Origin: Deltaproteobacteria bacterium
GTDB lineage: Bacteria > Desulfobacterota > Syntrophia > Syntrophales > UBA2210
Assembly: GCA_019313735.1 (NCBI GenBank)
Contig: JAFDAR010000054.1
Span: 1-7,278, forward strand
Reading direction: 5' to 3'
Length of the DNA: 7,278 bases
Positions 1 through 6,617 of the stretch are shown here, piece by piece (positions within the stretch are counted from its first letter, which is position 1; every line of letters begins with the position of its first letter). A model generated the notes under the pieces. That model ran no database searches, was not told the origin of the DNA, and saw only the letters and a list, made by a program, of their open reading frames with translations. The translations under genes were made by a program, and so were the position numbers.

Positions 1-1522
1 TCAAATGTTCATCTCTCAGCAGATCCTCAACAGTCTTTACCGGATTGAAGGTTATGAGAGGCACTTCAACGAAGATGGTATTCCATCCCGACATGGAACC
101 ATTCCACAGCCCCGGAAGTTCCAGGACCTTCAAAGGTTTCCCTTCATAGGATTTATCTGAAACAATATGGGTGTCTTTGTCAACGTATTTTTCCAGATCG
201 AACTTTTCTCCCCGGTAGTCTCTGATGCCACATACCAGGTCAACTGGATTGAAGTATGTGGATGATTTCCAGATGGCCTTCTGCTCTTTCGATCTCGCGT
301 CGATCTGTGCCTCCTCCACAATCTGCAGCGATTGTGCCCCATCTTTTCCCTCTACCCAGAAGGGGCCTCCTCCAGGCTCCCCTTCGTTTCTCACCATGCC
401 GCATACTCGCAGTGGGCGGTTCAGCATGTCGAAAATAAAATCCCTTTTTTGTGTGTCGGGGAATTCCTCAAAATCTGAAGGCAAAACCGCGAAGAGCTTT
501 TTGCGGCAGAACCTAACTATCTCGGAAAATTGTTTTTTGCCCGGTTCATTCTCGTTTAGAAAACGCAGATAATGGAATATTTCTTCCTGCAGTCCTGCAA
601 GATATCCTCCGAGGATTTTCTTATAATGTACAGTTTCCGGCTTTAATCTGTCGGGGACAATATTGTCGATATTTTTCACAAAGATGATATCTTCCTCGAT
701 GGTATTCAGGTTTTTCAGAAGCGCTCCGTGTCCACCTGGTCTGAACACAAGCCTGCCGGTGTCATCCCGAAAGGGTTTGCCTTCCATGTCAACCGCTATG
801 GTATTTGTGGATGGGAATTGTATGGAAAGAGAGATTTCGAACTTCACGTTATATTCGGTCTCATAATATTTCCTTATGCTGGAAATATAATTTTCTACAT
901 CAGACCTGTGCTCCTCGGAGGTGGTGATATGTATCCTGCATATGCCGTTTTTATCCCGCACATACAGGATGGCCTCAACCAGGTGTTCTTCGAGAGATGT
1001 GCGATTGCGGTCCGGATACGCGTGAAACTTGAGGAGCGCCTTGGGCAGACGCGTGTAGTTCAGCCCCTTTGATGTGAGGATATATTCCAGTATTTCGGAG
1101 ATATTTCCCCGCAGGATATCGTGGATGTTCCGACCGTCGCGTGAGATGATATCTGACAGGTCGTCGTAGAAAGCGAACCTTATGATCTCGTTTTTAAGGA
1201 TCTCGGCTTCTTTTGTATCATTGAAACCTTCCATTTCATAATAGTTGAACCAATCGCGAAACATGCGACTGGCGGCACCGGAAGCGGGCACAAATTTTGT
1301 CATCCTTCCCTTTGCGGCTGCACGCTTATGTATGGATATCAAGGTTTCTCTGTCTGAATCGGGGATAACAACTATCCCGTCACCGATTGAACATGGCCTG
1401 TCAAGCTTAAGTGGAATCGTTTCACTGTGGAGAATCTCAAGCTGAGAAGACAGCTCTTTCACAGTTAATCCTTCCTCCCTGATTGTCTCCAGATCGCTTT
1501 CTGTGAATAGATTTTCTGACAT
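1..1522 (-). CDS. DUF4301 family protein, 3' end just outside window
   Basis: The minus-strand frame is open from the ATG at 1522-1520 to the left edge, giving 507 residues without a stop. I translated it throughout and found no frameshift. The start is supported by a GGAG at 1528-1531, five bases upstream. The sequence matches what I know of the DUF4301 family: an N-terminal VPASGAASRMF (78-88), a central RLVFRPGGHGALLKNLN (257-273), NIDNIVP (284-290), a glycine-rich GEPGGGPFWV (381-390), and a C-terminal FNPVKTVEDLLRDEH (492-506). Family members usually end within a few residues of this last motif, so very little is missing. The function is uncharacterised. The SGAASRM, PGGHGAL and NIDN motifs recall nucleotide-sugar pyrophosphorylases (G-x-G-T-R loop, substrate loop, NxDN metal site), so a nucleotidyltransferase role is an inference. 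There is no signal peptide or membrane segment, so it is probably cytoplasmic. It is divergent from the pil operon and need not be related to it. Confidence 0.88.
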   Translation of the reverse strand, partial: MSENLFTESDLETIREEGLTVKELSSQLEILHSETIPLKLDRPCSIGDGIVVIPDSDRETLISIHKRAAAKGRMTKFVPASGAASRMFRDWFNYYEMEGFNDTKEAEILKNEIIRFAFYDDLSDIISRDGRNIHDILRGNISEILEYILTSKGLNYTRLPKALLKFHAYPDRNRTSLEEHLVEAILYVRDKNGICRIHITTSEEHRSDVENYISSIRKYYETEYNVKFEISLSIQFPSTNTIAVDMEGKPFRDDTGRLVFRPGGHGALLKNLNTIEEDIIFVKNIDNIVPDRLKPETVHYKKILGGYLAGLQEEIFHYLRFLNENEPGKKQFSEIVRFCRKKLFAVLPSDFEEFPDTQKRDFIFDMLNRPLRVCGMVRNEGEPGGGPFWVEGKDGAQSLQIVEEAQIDARSKEQKAIWKSSTYFNPVDLVCGIRDYRGEKFDLEKYVDKDTHIVSDKSYEGKPLKVLELPGLWNGSMSGWNTIFVEVPLITFNPVKTVEDLLRDEHL

Positions 1523-1565
1523 TTGCGGCTCCGTGGGGGCGTTTTTTGTGATGTAACTGTCTGAG

Positions 1566-1594
1566 AGTATATCTGATGTAAGAGAGAAAAACAA
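1566..1594 (-). promoter_or_regulatory. putative sigma70-type promoter of the DUF4301 gene
   Basis: On the minus strand a TTGTTT (1594-1589) lies 17 bases from a TATACT (1571-1566, five of six matches to the consensus -10). The -35 is weak (three of six matches). Transcription would start near 1559, giving a leader of about 37 bases before the ATG at 1522. Its place in the divergent gap fits, but this is a pattern match only. Confidence 0.45.
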
Positions 1595-1648
1595 ACAAAG
1601 CGGACGTGACAGGTCCAAATATAATGACTTATGCAGTACTCTTATTTC

Positions 1649-1677
1649 TTGACAACTATCCTCTTTTTATTTTAAAT
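1649..1677 (+). promoter_or_regulatory. putative sigma70-type promoter of the pilT operon
   Basis: A perfect -35 TTGACA (1649-1654) is followed by a 17-base spacer and a TTAAAT (1672-1677, four of six matches to the -10 consensus). Predicted transcription start is about 1684. This lies downstream of an in-frame ATG at 1676, which argues against that ATG and for the ATG at 1718 as the pilT start. The leader would be about 34 bases and would contain the strong ribosome binding site at 1701-1709. Confidence 0.6.
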
Positions 1678-1700
1678 GTTTACGGGTGTGTATATTACGG

Positions 1701-1709
1701 GGAGAGGAG
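1701..1709 (+). promoter_or_regulatory. ribosome binding site that sets the pilT start
   Basis: A purine run GGAGAGGAG ends eight bases before the ATG at 1718. It selects that ATG over the in-frame ATG at 1676, which would add 14 residues with no resemblance to PilT and would lie upstream of the predicted transcription start. Confidence 0.7.
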
Positions 1710-1717
1710 AAGTATAT

Positions 1718-2800
1718 ATGGCAAAGATAGATGCCTTCTTTAAATTGATGAATGAACAGGGCGCGTCGGATCTACATCTCATTGCCGGGCAGCAACCTGT
1801 TCTGAGGATCAGGGGCGAGATAGAACGGGTAAAATACTCTCCCCTGGAGAGCGATGACCTGAAGGCCATGCTGTATGAGATAACACCAGAACATAAAATC
1901 AAGCAGTTTGAAGAAACAGGTGATGTTGATTTTGCGTATGAGATACCAAACCTTGCAAGATATCGCGCGAATTTCTTTCAGCAGAAAATGGGTGTAGCTG
2001 CTGTATTCAGGGAGATTCCCAGCAAGATTCTCACGACAGCGCAGTTGGGCCTTCCCCAGGTTGTCGCCAAGTTAGCGTCGCTTCCAAGAGGGCTTGTCCT
2101 TGTTACAGGTCCAACTGGGTGCGGTAAATCAACTACGCTGGCCGCCATCATTGATGAGGCAAACCGCACGCGTAAGGATCATATTATTACTATTGAGGAT
2201 CCTATTGAATTTGTTCATGAGAGCAAAGAGTGTATTATTAATCAGAGGGAGGTGGGGTTGCATACCGTATCATTTGCCTCCGCCCTCCGCGGCGCCCTTA
2301 GAGAGGACCCCGATATTATCCTGGTGGGCGAGCTGAGGGATCTTGAAACGATCTCTCTTGCCATTGAAGCGGCATCAACCGGACACCTCGTATTCGGGAC
2401 CGTTCATACGCCGAGCGCGCCGAAGACAGCAGACCGTCTTATAGATGTATTTCCTTCCCATGAGCAGTCGCAGATCAGATCAACTCTGGCGGACAGTATA
2501 CGCGCTATCCTGGCGCAGGTTCTTTTCAAACGTGTGGATAGACAGGGTCGCTGCGCGGCGCTTGAGATAATGATTGCCACTCCGGCTGTACGCAACCTGA
2601 TACGGGAGTCCAAGACCTTTCAGATTCCCTCAATGATACAAACGGGCAGGAAATATGGAATGCAGTTGCTGGATAATTCCATTATGGGTCTTTTGGAGAA
2701 GGGATGGATAGGCGCTGAAGAGGCTTATCTCAAGGCTAATGACAAGACAAAATTCAAGGGTTTCTTAAGGACATCCCCGGCTGACTTTACGGAGGTGTAG
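1718..2800 (+). CDS. pilT: type IV pilus retraction ATPase PilT
   Basis: 360 residues, about the usual PilT length. PilT is a hexameric cytoplasmic ATPase at the base of the type IV pilus that powers pilin depolymerisation and fibre retraction (twitching). The N-terminal PAS-like part carries ASDLHL (16-21). The RecA-like part has Walker A GPTGCGKS (131-138), Asp box ITIEDPIEF (157-165), Walker B DPDIILVGE with Glu205, and the His box GHLVFGTVHT (222-231). The AVRNLIRE motif (290-297) is the PilT signature needed for retraction (AIRNLIRE in well-studied members), and the following IQTGRKYGMQLLDNSI is also typical. The Walker A has Cys where Ser is usual, which should not matter. It is first in a three-gene operon with its own promoter; the next gene starts 51 bases downstream. 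The pilus assembly genes are not in the window, as is common for pilT loci. Confidence 0.95.
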   Translation: MAKIDAFFKLMNEQGASDLHLIAGQQPVLRIRGEIERVKYSPLESDDLKAMLYEITPEHKIKQFEETGDVDFAYEIPNLARYRANFFQQKMGVAAVFREIPSKILTTAQLGLPQVVAKLASLPRGLVLVTGPTGCGKSTTLAAIIDEANRTRKDHIITIEDPIEFVHESKECIINQREVGLHTVSFASALRGALREDPDIILVGELRDLETISLAIEAASTGHLVFGTVHTPSAPKTADRLIDVFPSHEQSQIRSTLADSIRAILAQVLFKRVDRQGRCAALEIMIATPAVRNLIRESKTFQIPSMIQTGRKYGMQLLDNSIMGLLEKGWIGAEEAYLKANDKTKFKGFLRTSPADFTEV

Positions 2801-2851
2801 GAATGCTTTTGGTTGCCCATCCGGGGTTGTTTGATGAAGGGGGAAATTGCC

Positions 2852-4000
2852 ATGAGGAAGCAGGAACTTGACTACATACTTGCCCGTATGCTTGATTCCC
2901 ATGAAGATATCTCCGATCTGAATATCACGGTAGGAAAACCTTTTCAGGTTGAGAGTTCCGGTGAGCTGAAGGTCGTTGATTTGGGTTTTTCTCTTTCTGA
3001 GATCACTCCCTTCCAGGCAGAGATATTCGCGCTGAATCTGATAAATAAAGATCACAGACTTATGCGGGATCTGATCGAAGATGGGTCCTGTGATGTTTCT
3101 TATGCACTGCATGGAAGGGCACGATTCAGGGTCAATATATTCTCTCAGGGCGATAATTATTCCACCATACTGAGAAAACTGGAGGACAGTATACCGACCT
3201 GTGAGGAGTTAGGCCTCCCTAAGGCATTTCTCGAAATCCCCGAGGAAAAAAACGGGTTTGTATTGTTTGTAGGCGCAACCGGAACAGGCAAAACCACATC
3301 GCTGGCCGCTGTTTTAAATGAGATAAACGAAAAGCAACCAGTTCATGTAATAACCCTTGAAGATCCCGTGGAATATAGACATTCGCATAAGAGGGCAACC
3401 TTCAATCAGCGGGAGCTTGGCGTTGACTTTTCAAGTTTTGCGAGCGGACTTCGTGCCGCGTTAAGGCAGGCGCCCAATGTTATACTTATCGGTGAGATGC
3501 GCGACAGGGAGACGATGGAGATAGGTCTCAGCGCCGCGGAAACAGGACATCTTGTATTCAGTTCTCTCCACACGCTGAATGCGGGGCAGACAATCCATCG
3601 CATTACAGGCATGTTTCCTATGGATGAGGAATCTCAGATTCGAGCCCGTCTGGCTGATACGATTCGCTGGATCATATGCCAGAGGCTTCTCCCCCGGATA
3701 GGTGGGGGGAGGGTTGCCGCCTTTGAGATCCTCAAAACCAATTTGCGGGTCAGAGATGCCATTATTCACGGGGAAAAGGAGGGGAAAACCTTTCAGGAGA
3801 TCATAGAAGCGGGTCACGCCTTTGGCATGGTGACCTTTGATAATTATATCATAGAGTTGTACAGGGATGGGGTCATCACGGAGAAAACGGCCCTTTCATA
3901 CGCGACGACAAAAGGGGTCGTAGGGCGTGGGATCGATTCGATCAAGAGCGAAAAGGGTGAGGCCACGACGGAGATAAAAGACCTTGAGGTAGATTGGTAG
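2852..4000 (+). CDS. second PilT/PilU-like type IV pilus ATPase (PilT2)
   Basis: 382 residues from the ATG at 2852, chosen because GGGGGA at 2839-2844 lies seven bases upstream; an in-frame ATG at 2834 and a TTG at 2813 lack as good a site. It is a clear paralogue of the preceding PilT. It has ISDLNITVGKP (20-30) in place of ASDLHL, Walker A GATGTGKT (141-148), Asp box ITLEDPVEY (167-175), Walker B-like APNVILIGE (207-215) keeping Glu215, and His box GHLVFSSLHT (232-241). Two things differ from classic PilT: the acidic residues before the Walker B strand (DPD) are APN, and the AIRNLIRE retraction signature is replaced by RVRDAIIH (299-306). It has a longer charged C-terminal tail. This fits a PilU-type accessory motor that works with PilT, but PilU/PilT2 families are only loosely separable by eye. 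It is probably cotranscribed with pilT and with the receiver-like gene that begins 11 bases after its stop. Confidence 0.9.
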   Translation: MRKQELDYILARMLDSHEDISDLNITVGKPFQVESSGELKVVDLGFSLSEITPFQAEIFALNLINKDHRLMRDLIEDGSCDVSYALHGRARFRVNIFSQGDNYSTILRKLEDSIPTCEELGLPKAFLEIPEEKNGFVLFVGATGTGKTTSLAAVLNEINEKQPVHVITLEDPVEYRHSHKRATFNQRELGVDFSSFASGLRAALRQAPNVILIGEMRDRETMEIGLSAAETGHLVFSSLHTLNAGQTIHRITGMFPMDEESQIRARLADTIRWIICQRLLPRIGGGRVAAFEILKTNLRVRDAIIHGEKEGKTFQEIIEAGHAFGMVTFDNYIIELYRDGVITEKTALSYATTKGVVGRGIDSIKSEKGEATTEIKDLEVDW

Positions 4001-4011
4001 AGGGAGGATAC

Positions 4012-4530
4012 ATGGACGACAAGAAGAAGATACTCCTTAATGAAAGAGGATCTGAGTCAGACAACGCACTTGATAAACCCTTCAATTTTATCAAAGAAGG
4101 GGGAAAAATGGCCCTTGTCTGTGAATCTGATTTTGTTGTCCGGGAAAATCTTGGTACTGTTCTGGAAAAGATGGGGTATTACGTTACAAAATCTGCCGCT
4201 CCCCCTGATGCCCTGAAGAGTATGAGGTCTCATCTGTATGACTTGATCGTGGTGGGCGAGACTTTCGATGAGGAAGGCTCGGATGAAAGTGGTGTCCTGG
4301 ACTATATCCGGCATCTTCCCATGAGTGTCCGGAGGAATATCTTCGCAGTGCTGCTAAGTGCGACTGTTCGCACAATGGACGACATGGCCGCTTTTGGAGA
4401 GAGCGTCAATCTTGTCCTCAACCTGAAAAATATCGATGACGCGGGTGTTATAATAGAGCGTGGTATTGCCGATAATGAAGCCTTTTATAGCGCCTTTAAA
4501 GATGTTCGGAAGAGGGCAGGGCGTGTATAA
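4012..4530 (+). CDS. degenerate response-regulator receiver-like protein of the pil operon
   Basis: 172 residues from the ATG at 4012, with AGGGAGGA at 4001-4008 as ribosome binding site; the in-frame TTG at 3994 overlaps the previous gene. About 32 polar residues precede a domain with the pattern of a CheY-like receiver. MALVCESD (33-40) stands at the acidic-pocket strand, with Glu38 and Asp40. YDLIVVGETFD (76-86) stands at the phosphorylation strand. AVLLSATVRT (112-121) gives the Ser/Thr switch position, and LVLNLKNID (134-142) gives the conserved Lys position (Lys139). At the phospho-acceptor position the Asp is replaced by Gly82 (codon 4255-4257), so ordinary Asp phosphorylation is not expected there. 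There is no output domain, signal peptide or membrane segment. I infer a stand-alone pseudo-receiver that may bind or tune the PilT/PilU motors. The exact family is not one I can name. Confidence 0.8.
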   Translation: MDDKKKILLNERGSESDNALDKPFNFIKEGGKMALVCESDFVVRENLGTVLEKMGYYVTKSAAPPDALKSMRSHLYDLIVVGETFDEEGSDESGVLDYIRHLPMSVRRNIFAVLLSATVRTMDDMAAFGESVNLVLNLKNIDDAGVIIERGIADNEAFYSAFKDVRKRAGRV

Positions 4531-4548
4531 CCCTCATTTTTTGTAATT

Positions 4549-4616
4549 GTTCACGGTTGTCGGTTCACAGTTCACGGTTTTTTTAACCGTTAACCGGTAA
4601 CTGTAAACCACTTTTT
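4549..4616. terminator. palindromic heptad-repeat element, likely bidirectional terminator
   Basis: Between the convergent pil operon (ends 4530) and carbonic anhydrase gene (ends 4624). On the plus strand four 7-base units run in tandem from 4549: GTTCACG, GTTGTCG, GTTCACA, GTTCACG, followed by GGTTTTTTT. On the minus strand, read from 4608, come GTTTACA, GTTACCG, GTTAACG, then GTT. The two sets are inverted and meet at the T tract near 4578-4584. The plus-strand transcript can fold with GGTTCACAGTT (4562-4572 region) against AACTGTAAACC (4599-4609), and CGGTT against AACCG inside, followed by CTTTTT (4611-4616). This fits a terminator for the pil operon; the minus-strand side lacks a clear T run immediately after the stem. 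Confidence 0.6.
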
Positions 4617-4623
4617 GAGAAGC

Positions 4624-5241
4624 TCATTTTCGGGTGGATGCAAGGTATCCCTTTGCCAGAGAAGTATTCACGTGAATAACCCCCCTGTTCATATCTTTCA
4701 TCGGGTAGTCTTTCGTGATTTCGGGGAGGGTGTCCGCGTCTTCCTGTGTCTTTATGATCGAACCGGCAGGTATGTAGCGGTGATCCGGTACGTTTACGCC
4801 CATAAGGAGGCAGCCGGGTTCTATAACGCACCCACTTCCCACCAGGGATTTAAAGACCAGGGTTTTCATGCCGACAAAGGTGTCATTACCCACCACGGCC
4901 GGGCCATGTATCTGAACCTGGTGGGCGAGAGAAACCCTTTCCCCCACATAAACGGCATAGTTCTTTCCATTGACTGTATACAGGTTTTCTTCAACCGATT
5001 TTCCATTCATCTCTGTTTCAAGCGCGTGTATAACGACCCCGTCCTGGACATTTGAATCATCACCGATGAACAGGGGTTGCCCTTCGTCACCGCGAATGGA
5101 TGCCATCGGTGAAACCATTATGTTCTTGCCGAGAATGACCCTGCCTATGACCGATGCCAGTGGATGAACATAGGTTGAAGGATCGATCTCCGGTTGCGAT
5201 ACCTCAGCGTTGAAATTCGTCAGTACATTCTCTCCTACCAT
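4624..5241 (-). CDS. cam: gamma-class carbonic anhydrase, Cam subclass
   Basis: 205 residues. Gamma carbonic anhydrases are left-handed beta-helix trimers with metal sites between subunits, interconverting CO2 and bicarbonate. The sequence follows the prototype Cam of Methanosarcina thermophila closely: MVSPMASIRGDEG (42-54) and NVQDGVVIHALET (64-76). The metal ligands are His72, His107 and His112 (Cam His81, 117, 122). Also kept are Arg50 (Arg59), Glu53 and Glu75 (Glu62 and Glu84, proton transfer), Asn64 (Asn73), Gln66 (Gln75) and Asn192 (Asn202). The acidic loop that separates Cam from the shorter CamH type is present (75-87). The residue matching Cam Tyr200 is His190. Unlike Cam, no signal peptide is seen, so a cytoplasmic enzyme is expected. 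The ATG at 5241 is 12 bases after the coaE stop with only a weak Shine-Dalgarno (GAG near 5248), so cotranscription with coaE is likely. Active enzyme is predicted from the complete site. Confidence 0.93.
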   Translation of the reverse strand: MVGENVLTNFNAEVSQPEIDPSTYVHPLASVIGRVILGKNIMVSPMASIRGDEGQPLFIGDDSNVQDGVVIHALETEMNGKSVEENLYTVNGKNYAVYVGERVSLAHQVQIHGPAVVGNDTFVGMKTLVFKSLVGSGCVIEPGCLLMGVNVPDHRYIPAGSIIKTQEDADTLPEITKDYPMKDMNRGVIHVNTSLAKGYLASTRK

Positions 5242-5253
5242 ATTTTCATCTCG

Positions 5254-5865
5254 TTATTCCGTGCGTTTCTTTTTTAAGAGTTCTTTCCACACCCTGTCAA
5301 CGATTGACTCCGTTTCTTCCGGAGTGCCTTCGTTATTTATTACAAAGTCGGCAAATGGAATCTTCTCATCCACAGGCATCTGCGAGTTGAGGCGATCTCT
5401 GGCGTCTTCGTAACTGCAGCCGTTTCTTTCCATGATCCTTTCTGCCTGCACATTGGGTGATGTGTAAACAAGAATCACCATATCCACCGCTCTGTGCCAG
5501 CCCACCTCTATAAGCAAGGGGATGTCTGATATTATTATGGCTTTTTCATCCCTGCTGCCGATATTGTCGAACCTGCGCCGCCATTCATCAAATACGGCGG
5601 GATGTACGATGCTGTTCAGTTTTTCCAGTTTCTCGCTGTCCCGGAACACGATTCCGCCCAGCACTTCTCTGTCTATTTCATTGTCTTTGTCCAGAATTTC
5701 TCTTCCGAAGTATTCGACAATCCTGTTCCAGACGATGCCGCCCGGTTCTTCCACCATGTGCGCGAGGACATCGACGTCGATAATATAAGCGCCTCTTTTC
5801 TGGAACAGTTTCGCGACGGTTGATTTTCCGCTGCCTATTCCACCTGTCAATCCTATGTTTATCAT
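5254..5865 (-). CDS. coaE: dephospho-CoA kinase
   Basis: 203 residues, the normal CoaE length. It phosphorylates the 3'-hydroxyl of the ribose of dephospho-CoA with ATP, the last step of coenzyme A synthesis, in the cytoplasm. Visible family features are MINIGLTGGIGSGKST with the P-loop at 8-15, IIDVDVLAH (28-35; acidic pair Asp30/Asp32), the VHPAVF segment (87-92), DIPLLIE (114-120), the lid segment DARDRLNSQMP (154-164) and ADFVINNEG (172-180). The start is the ATG at 5865, with CGGAG six bases upstream and the P-loop at the expected distance. The frame stays open to 5964, but the extra 33 residues (basic, low similarity to anything) are not part of CoaE. It is followed closely by the carbonic anhydrase gene; the lysine-rich C-terminus KKKRTE is unremarkable. 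Confidence 0.95.
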   Translation of the reverse strand: MINIGLTGGIGSGKSTVAKLFQKRGAYIIDVDVLAHMVEEPGGIVWNRIVEYFGREILDKDNEIDREVLGGIVFRDSEKLEKLNSIVHPAVFDEWRRRFDNIGSRDEKAIIISDIPLLIEVGWHRAVDMVILVYTSPNVQAERIMERNGCSYEDARDRLNSQMPVDEKIPFADFVINNEGTPEETESIVDRVWKELLKKKRTE

Positions 5866-5927
5866 GAATGTCTCCGAAATCTTCCTCGCCAGACCCTTAG
5901 TCAGCAAGCATAAATAACTCATACACC

Positions 5928-5947
5928 TTGCTTGTCCTTTTGCTTGT
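5928..5947 (-). repeat. 8-bp direct repeat upstream of coaE
   Basis: In the 114-bp gap between the GNAT ORF and coaE, ACAAGCAA occurs twice on the minus strand (5947-5940 and 5935-5928) with a 12-base period. The second copy also forms a six-base inverted pair: CTTGCT (5927-5932) with AGCAAG (5903-5908). A 12-base period is not a full helical turn, and I see no good -10 nearby. It may be an operator or may be chance. The rest of the gap holds no recognisable promoter or terminator. Confidence 0.3.
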
Positions 5948-5979
5948 TTTCTGTGTTGTGTCAAAGCTTACATAACTCG

Positions 5980-6585
5980 TTATGCCCGCTTCAACACGCC
6001 TTGAAAACAAACGGGGATGGTCAGTTCATATGCCCCCGATCTGACAACCGCGTGCATGGGGAAGGGCGTCTTTTCAAACACTTTTAACATGGGTTTGTTC
6101 TCGGTGAGGACATCCGCTGTGAATCCAGCGATGCCGCGCTTCCTTGCTATCTTGATTAACATTTCTAACAGAAAGGACCCGATTCCCAAGTTTTGATACT
6201 TTTCATCGACAACAAACGCCACGTCTCCATATGGACGATCCTTTGAAAGCGCGTATCGTCCCTCCGCGATGATGCGTTCGACTCCTGATTCTTCAATGAG
6301 ACCTACGATTGACAAGATATGCCTGTAATCGATATTTACATATTCCTGCGTTGTTATGTGCGGCATGGTCTTTATTGGACTGAAGTAGCGGTGATAGACT
6401 GCCTGGTTGGAGAAACGGTAGAAGAGTTTTCTCATGTCTTCCTCGTCTGACGATCTTATCACGCGAAAATGGACGGGGATATCCCCCTTGAAAACCTGTG
6501 TACACGATATGTCCGCAGGATAGCGGTGGCCTGATTCAGTGAGGTATATCTGGTCTGAATAGAGGATATTCGCCTTTTTTGCCAT
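5980..6585 (-). CDS. GNAT-family acetyltransferase (C-terminal half of a broken acetyl-CoA hydrolase/GNAT gene)
   Basis: 201 residues from the ATG at 6585, which has GGGGAA nine bases upstream. Residues 38-178 form a GNAT (Gcn5-related) fold: FRVIRSSDEEDMRKLFYRFS (40-59), DVAFVVDEKYQ (121-131), the acetyl-CoA pyrophosphate-binding signature Q131-x-x-G134-x-G136, LLEMLIKIARKRGI (139-152), and the motif B-like NKPMLKVFEKTPF (163-175). This type resembles the protein lysine acetyltransferase (Pat) domains of deltaproteobacteria. The first 35 residues (ANILYSDQIYLTESGHRYP) are the linker usually found after an acetyl-CoA hydrolase domain. The frame continues upstream of the ATG as IAHPDDRGELVR, the conserved end of that domain, so this is the rear of a fused protein. 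Translation could restart here, giving a working GNAT, but that is inference. Confidence 0.85.
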   Translation of the reverse strand: MAKKANILYSDQIYLTESGHRYPADISCTQVFKGDIPVHFRVIRSSDEEDMRKLFYRFSNQAVYHRYFSPIKTMPHITTQEYVNIDYRHILSIVGLIEESGVERIIAEGRYALSKDRPYGDVAFVVDEKYQNLGIGSFLLEMLIKIARKRGIAGFTADVLTENKPMLKVFEKTPFPMHAVVRSGAYELTIPVCFQGVLKRA

Positions 6586-6617
6586 ACGCACCAGTTCCCC
6601 GCGGTCGTCCGGATGCG

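Noticed and set aside
1..3. TCA at the left edge as the stop codon (TGA) of the DUF4301 gene
   Set aside because: It is not in the gene's frame: the last in-frame codon is 4-2 (TTG), so the gene continues past the edge.
728..1072. Plus-strand ORFs within the DUF4301 region
   Set aside because: The minus-strand frame is open without interruption over 507 codons and matches a known family, so the plus-strand frames are shadows.
1676..1717. In-frame upstream ATG giving a 14-residue longer PilT
   Set aside because: It overlaps the predicted -10 and lies upstream of the likely transcription start; the strong ribosome binding site at 1701-1709 serves the ATG at 1718, where PilT similarity begins.
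4615..5055. Plus-strand 146-residue ORF opposite the carbonic anhydrase gene
   Set aside because: It is antisense to a gene with a fully conserved active site, and its translation shows no recognisable family features.
5866..5964. 33-residue N-terminal extension of CoaE
   Set aside because: CoaE proteins begin a few residues before the P-loop, and the ATG at 5865 has a good CGGAG upstream; the extension shows no family similarity.
5936..5964. TTGACA on the minus strand at 5964-5959 as a coaE promoter
   Set aside because: At 16-18 bases downstream the sequence is AAAAGG-like, with no acceptable -10 hexamer.
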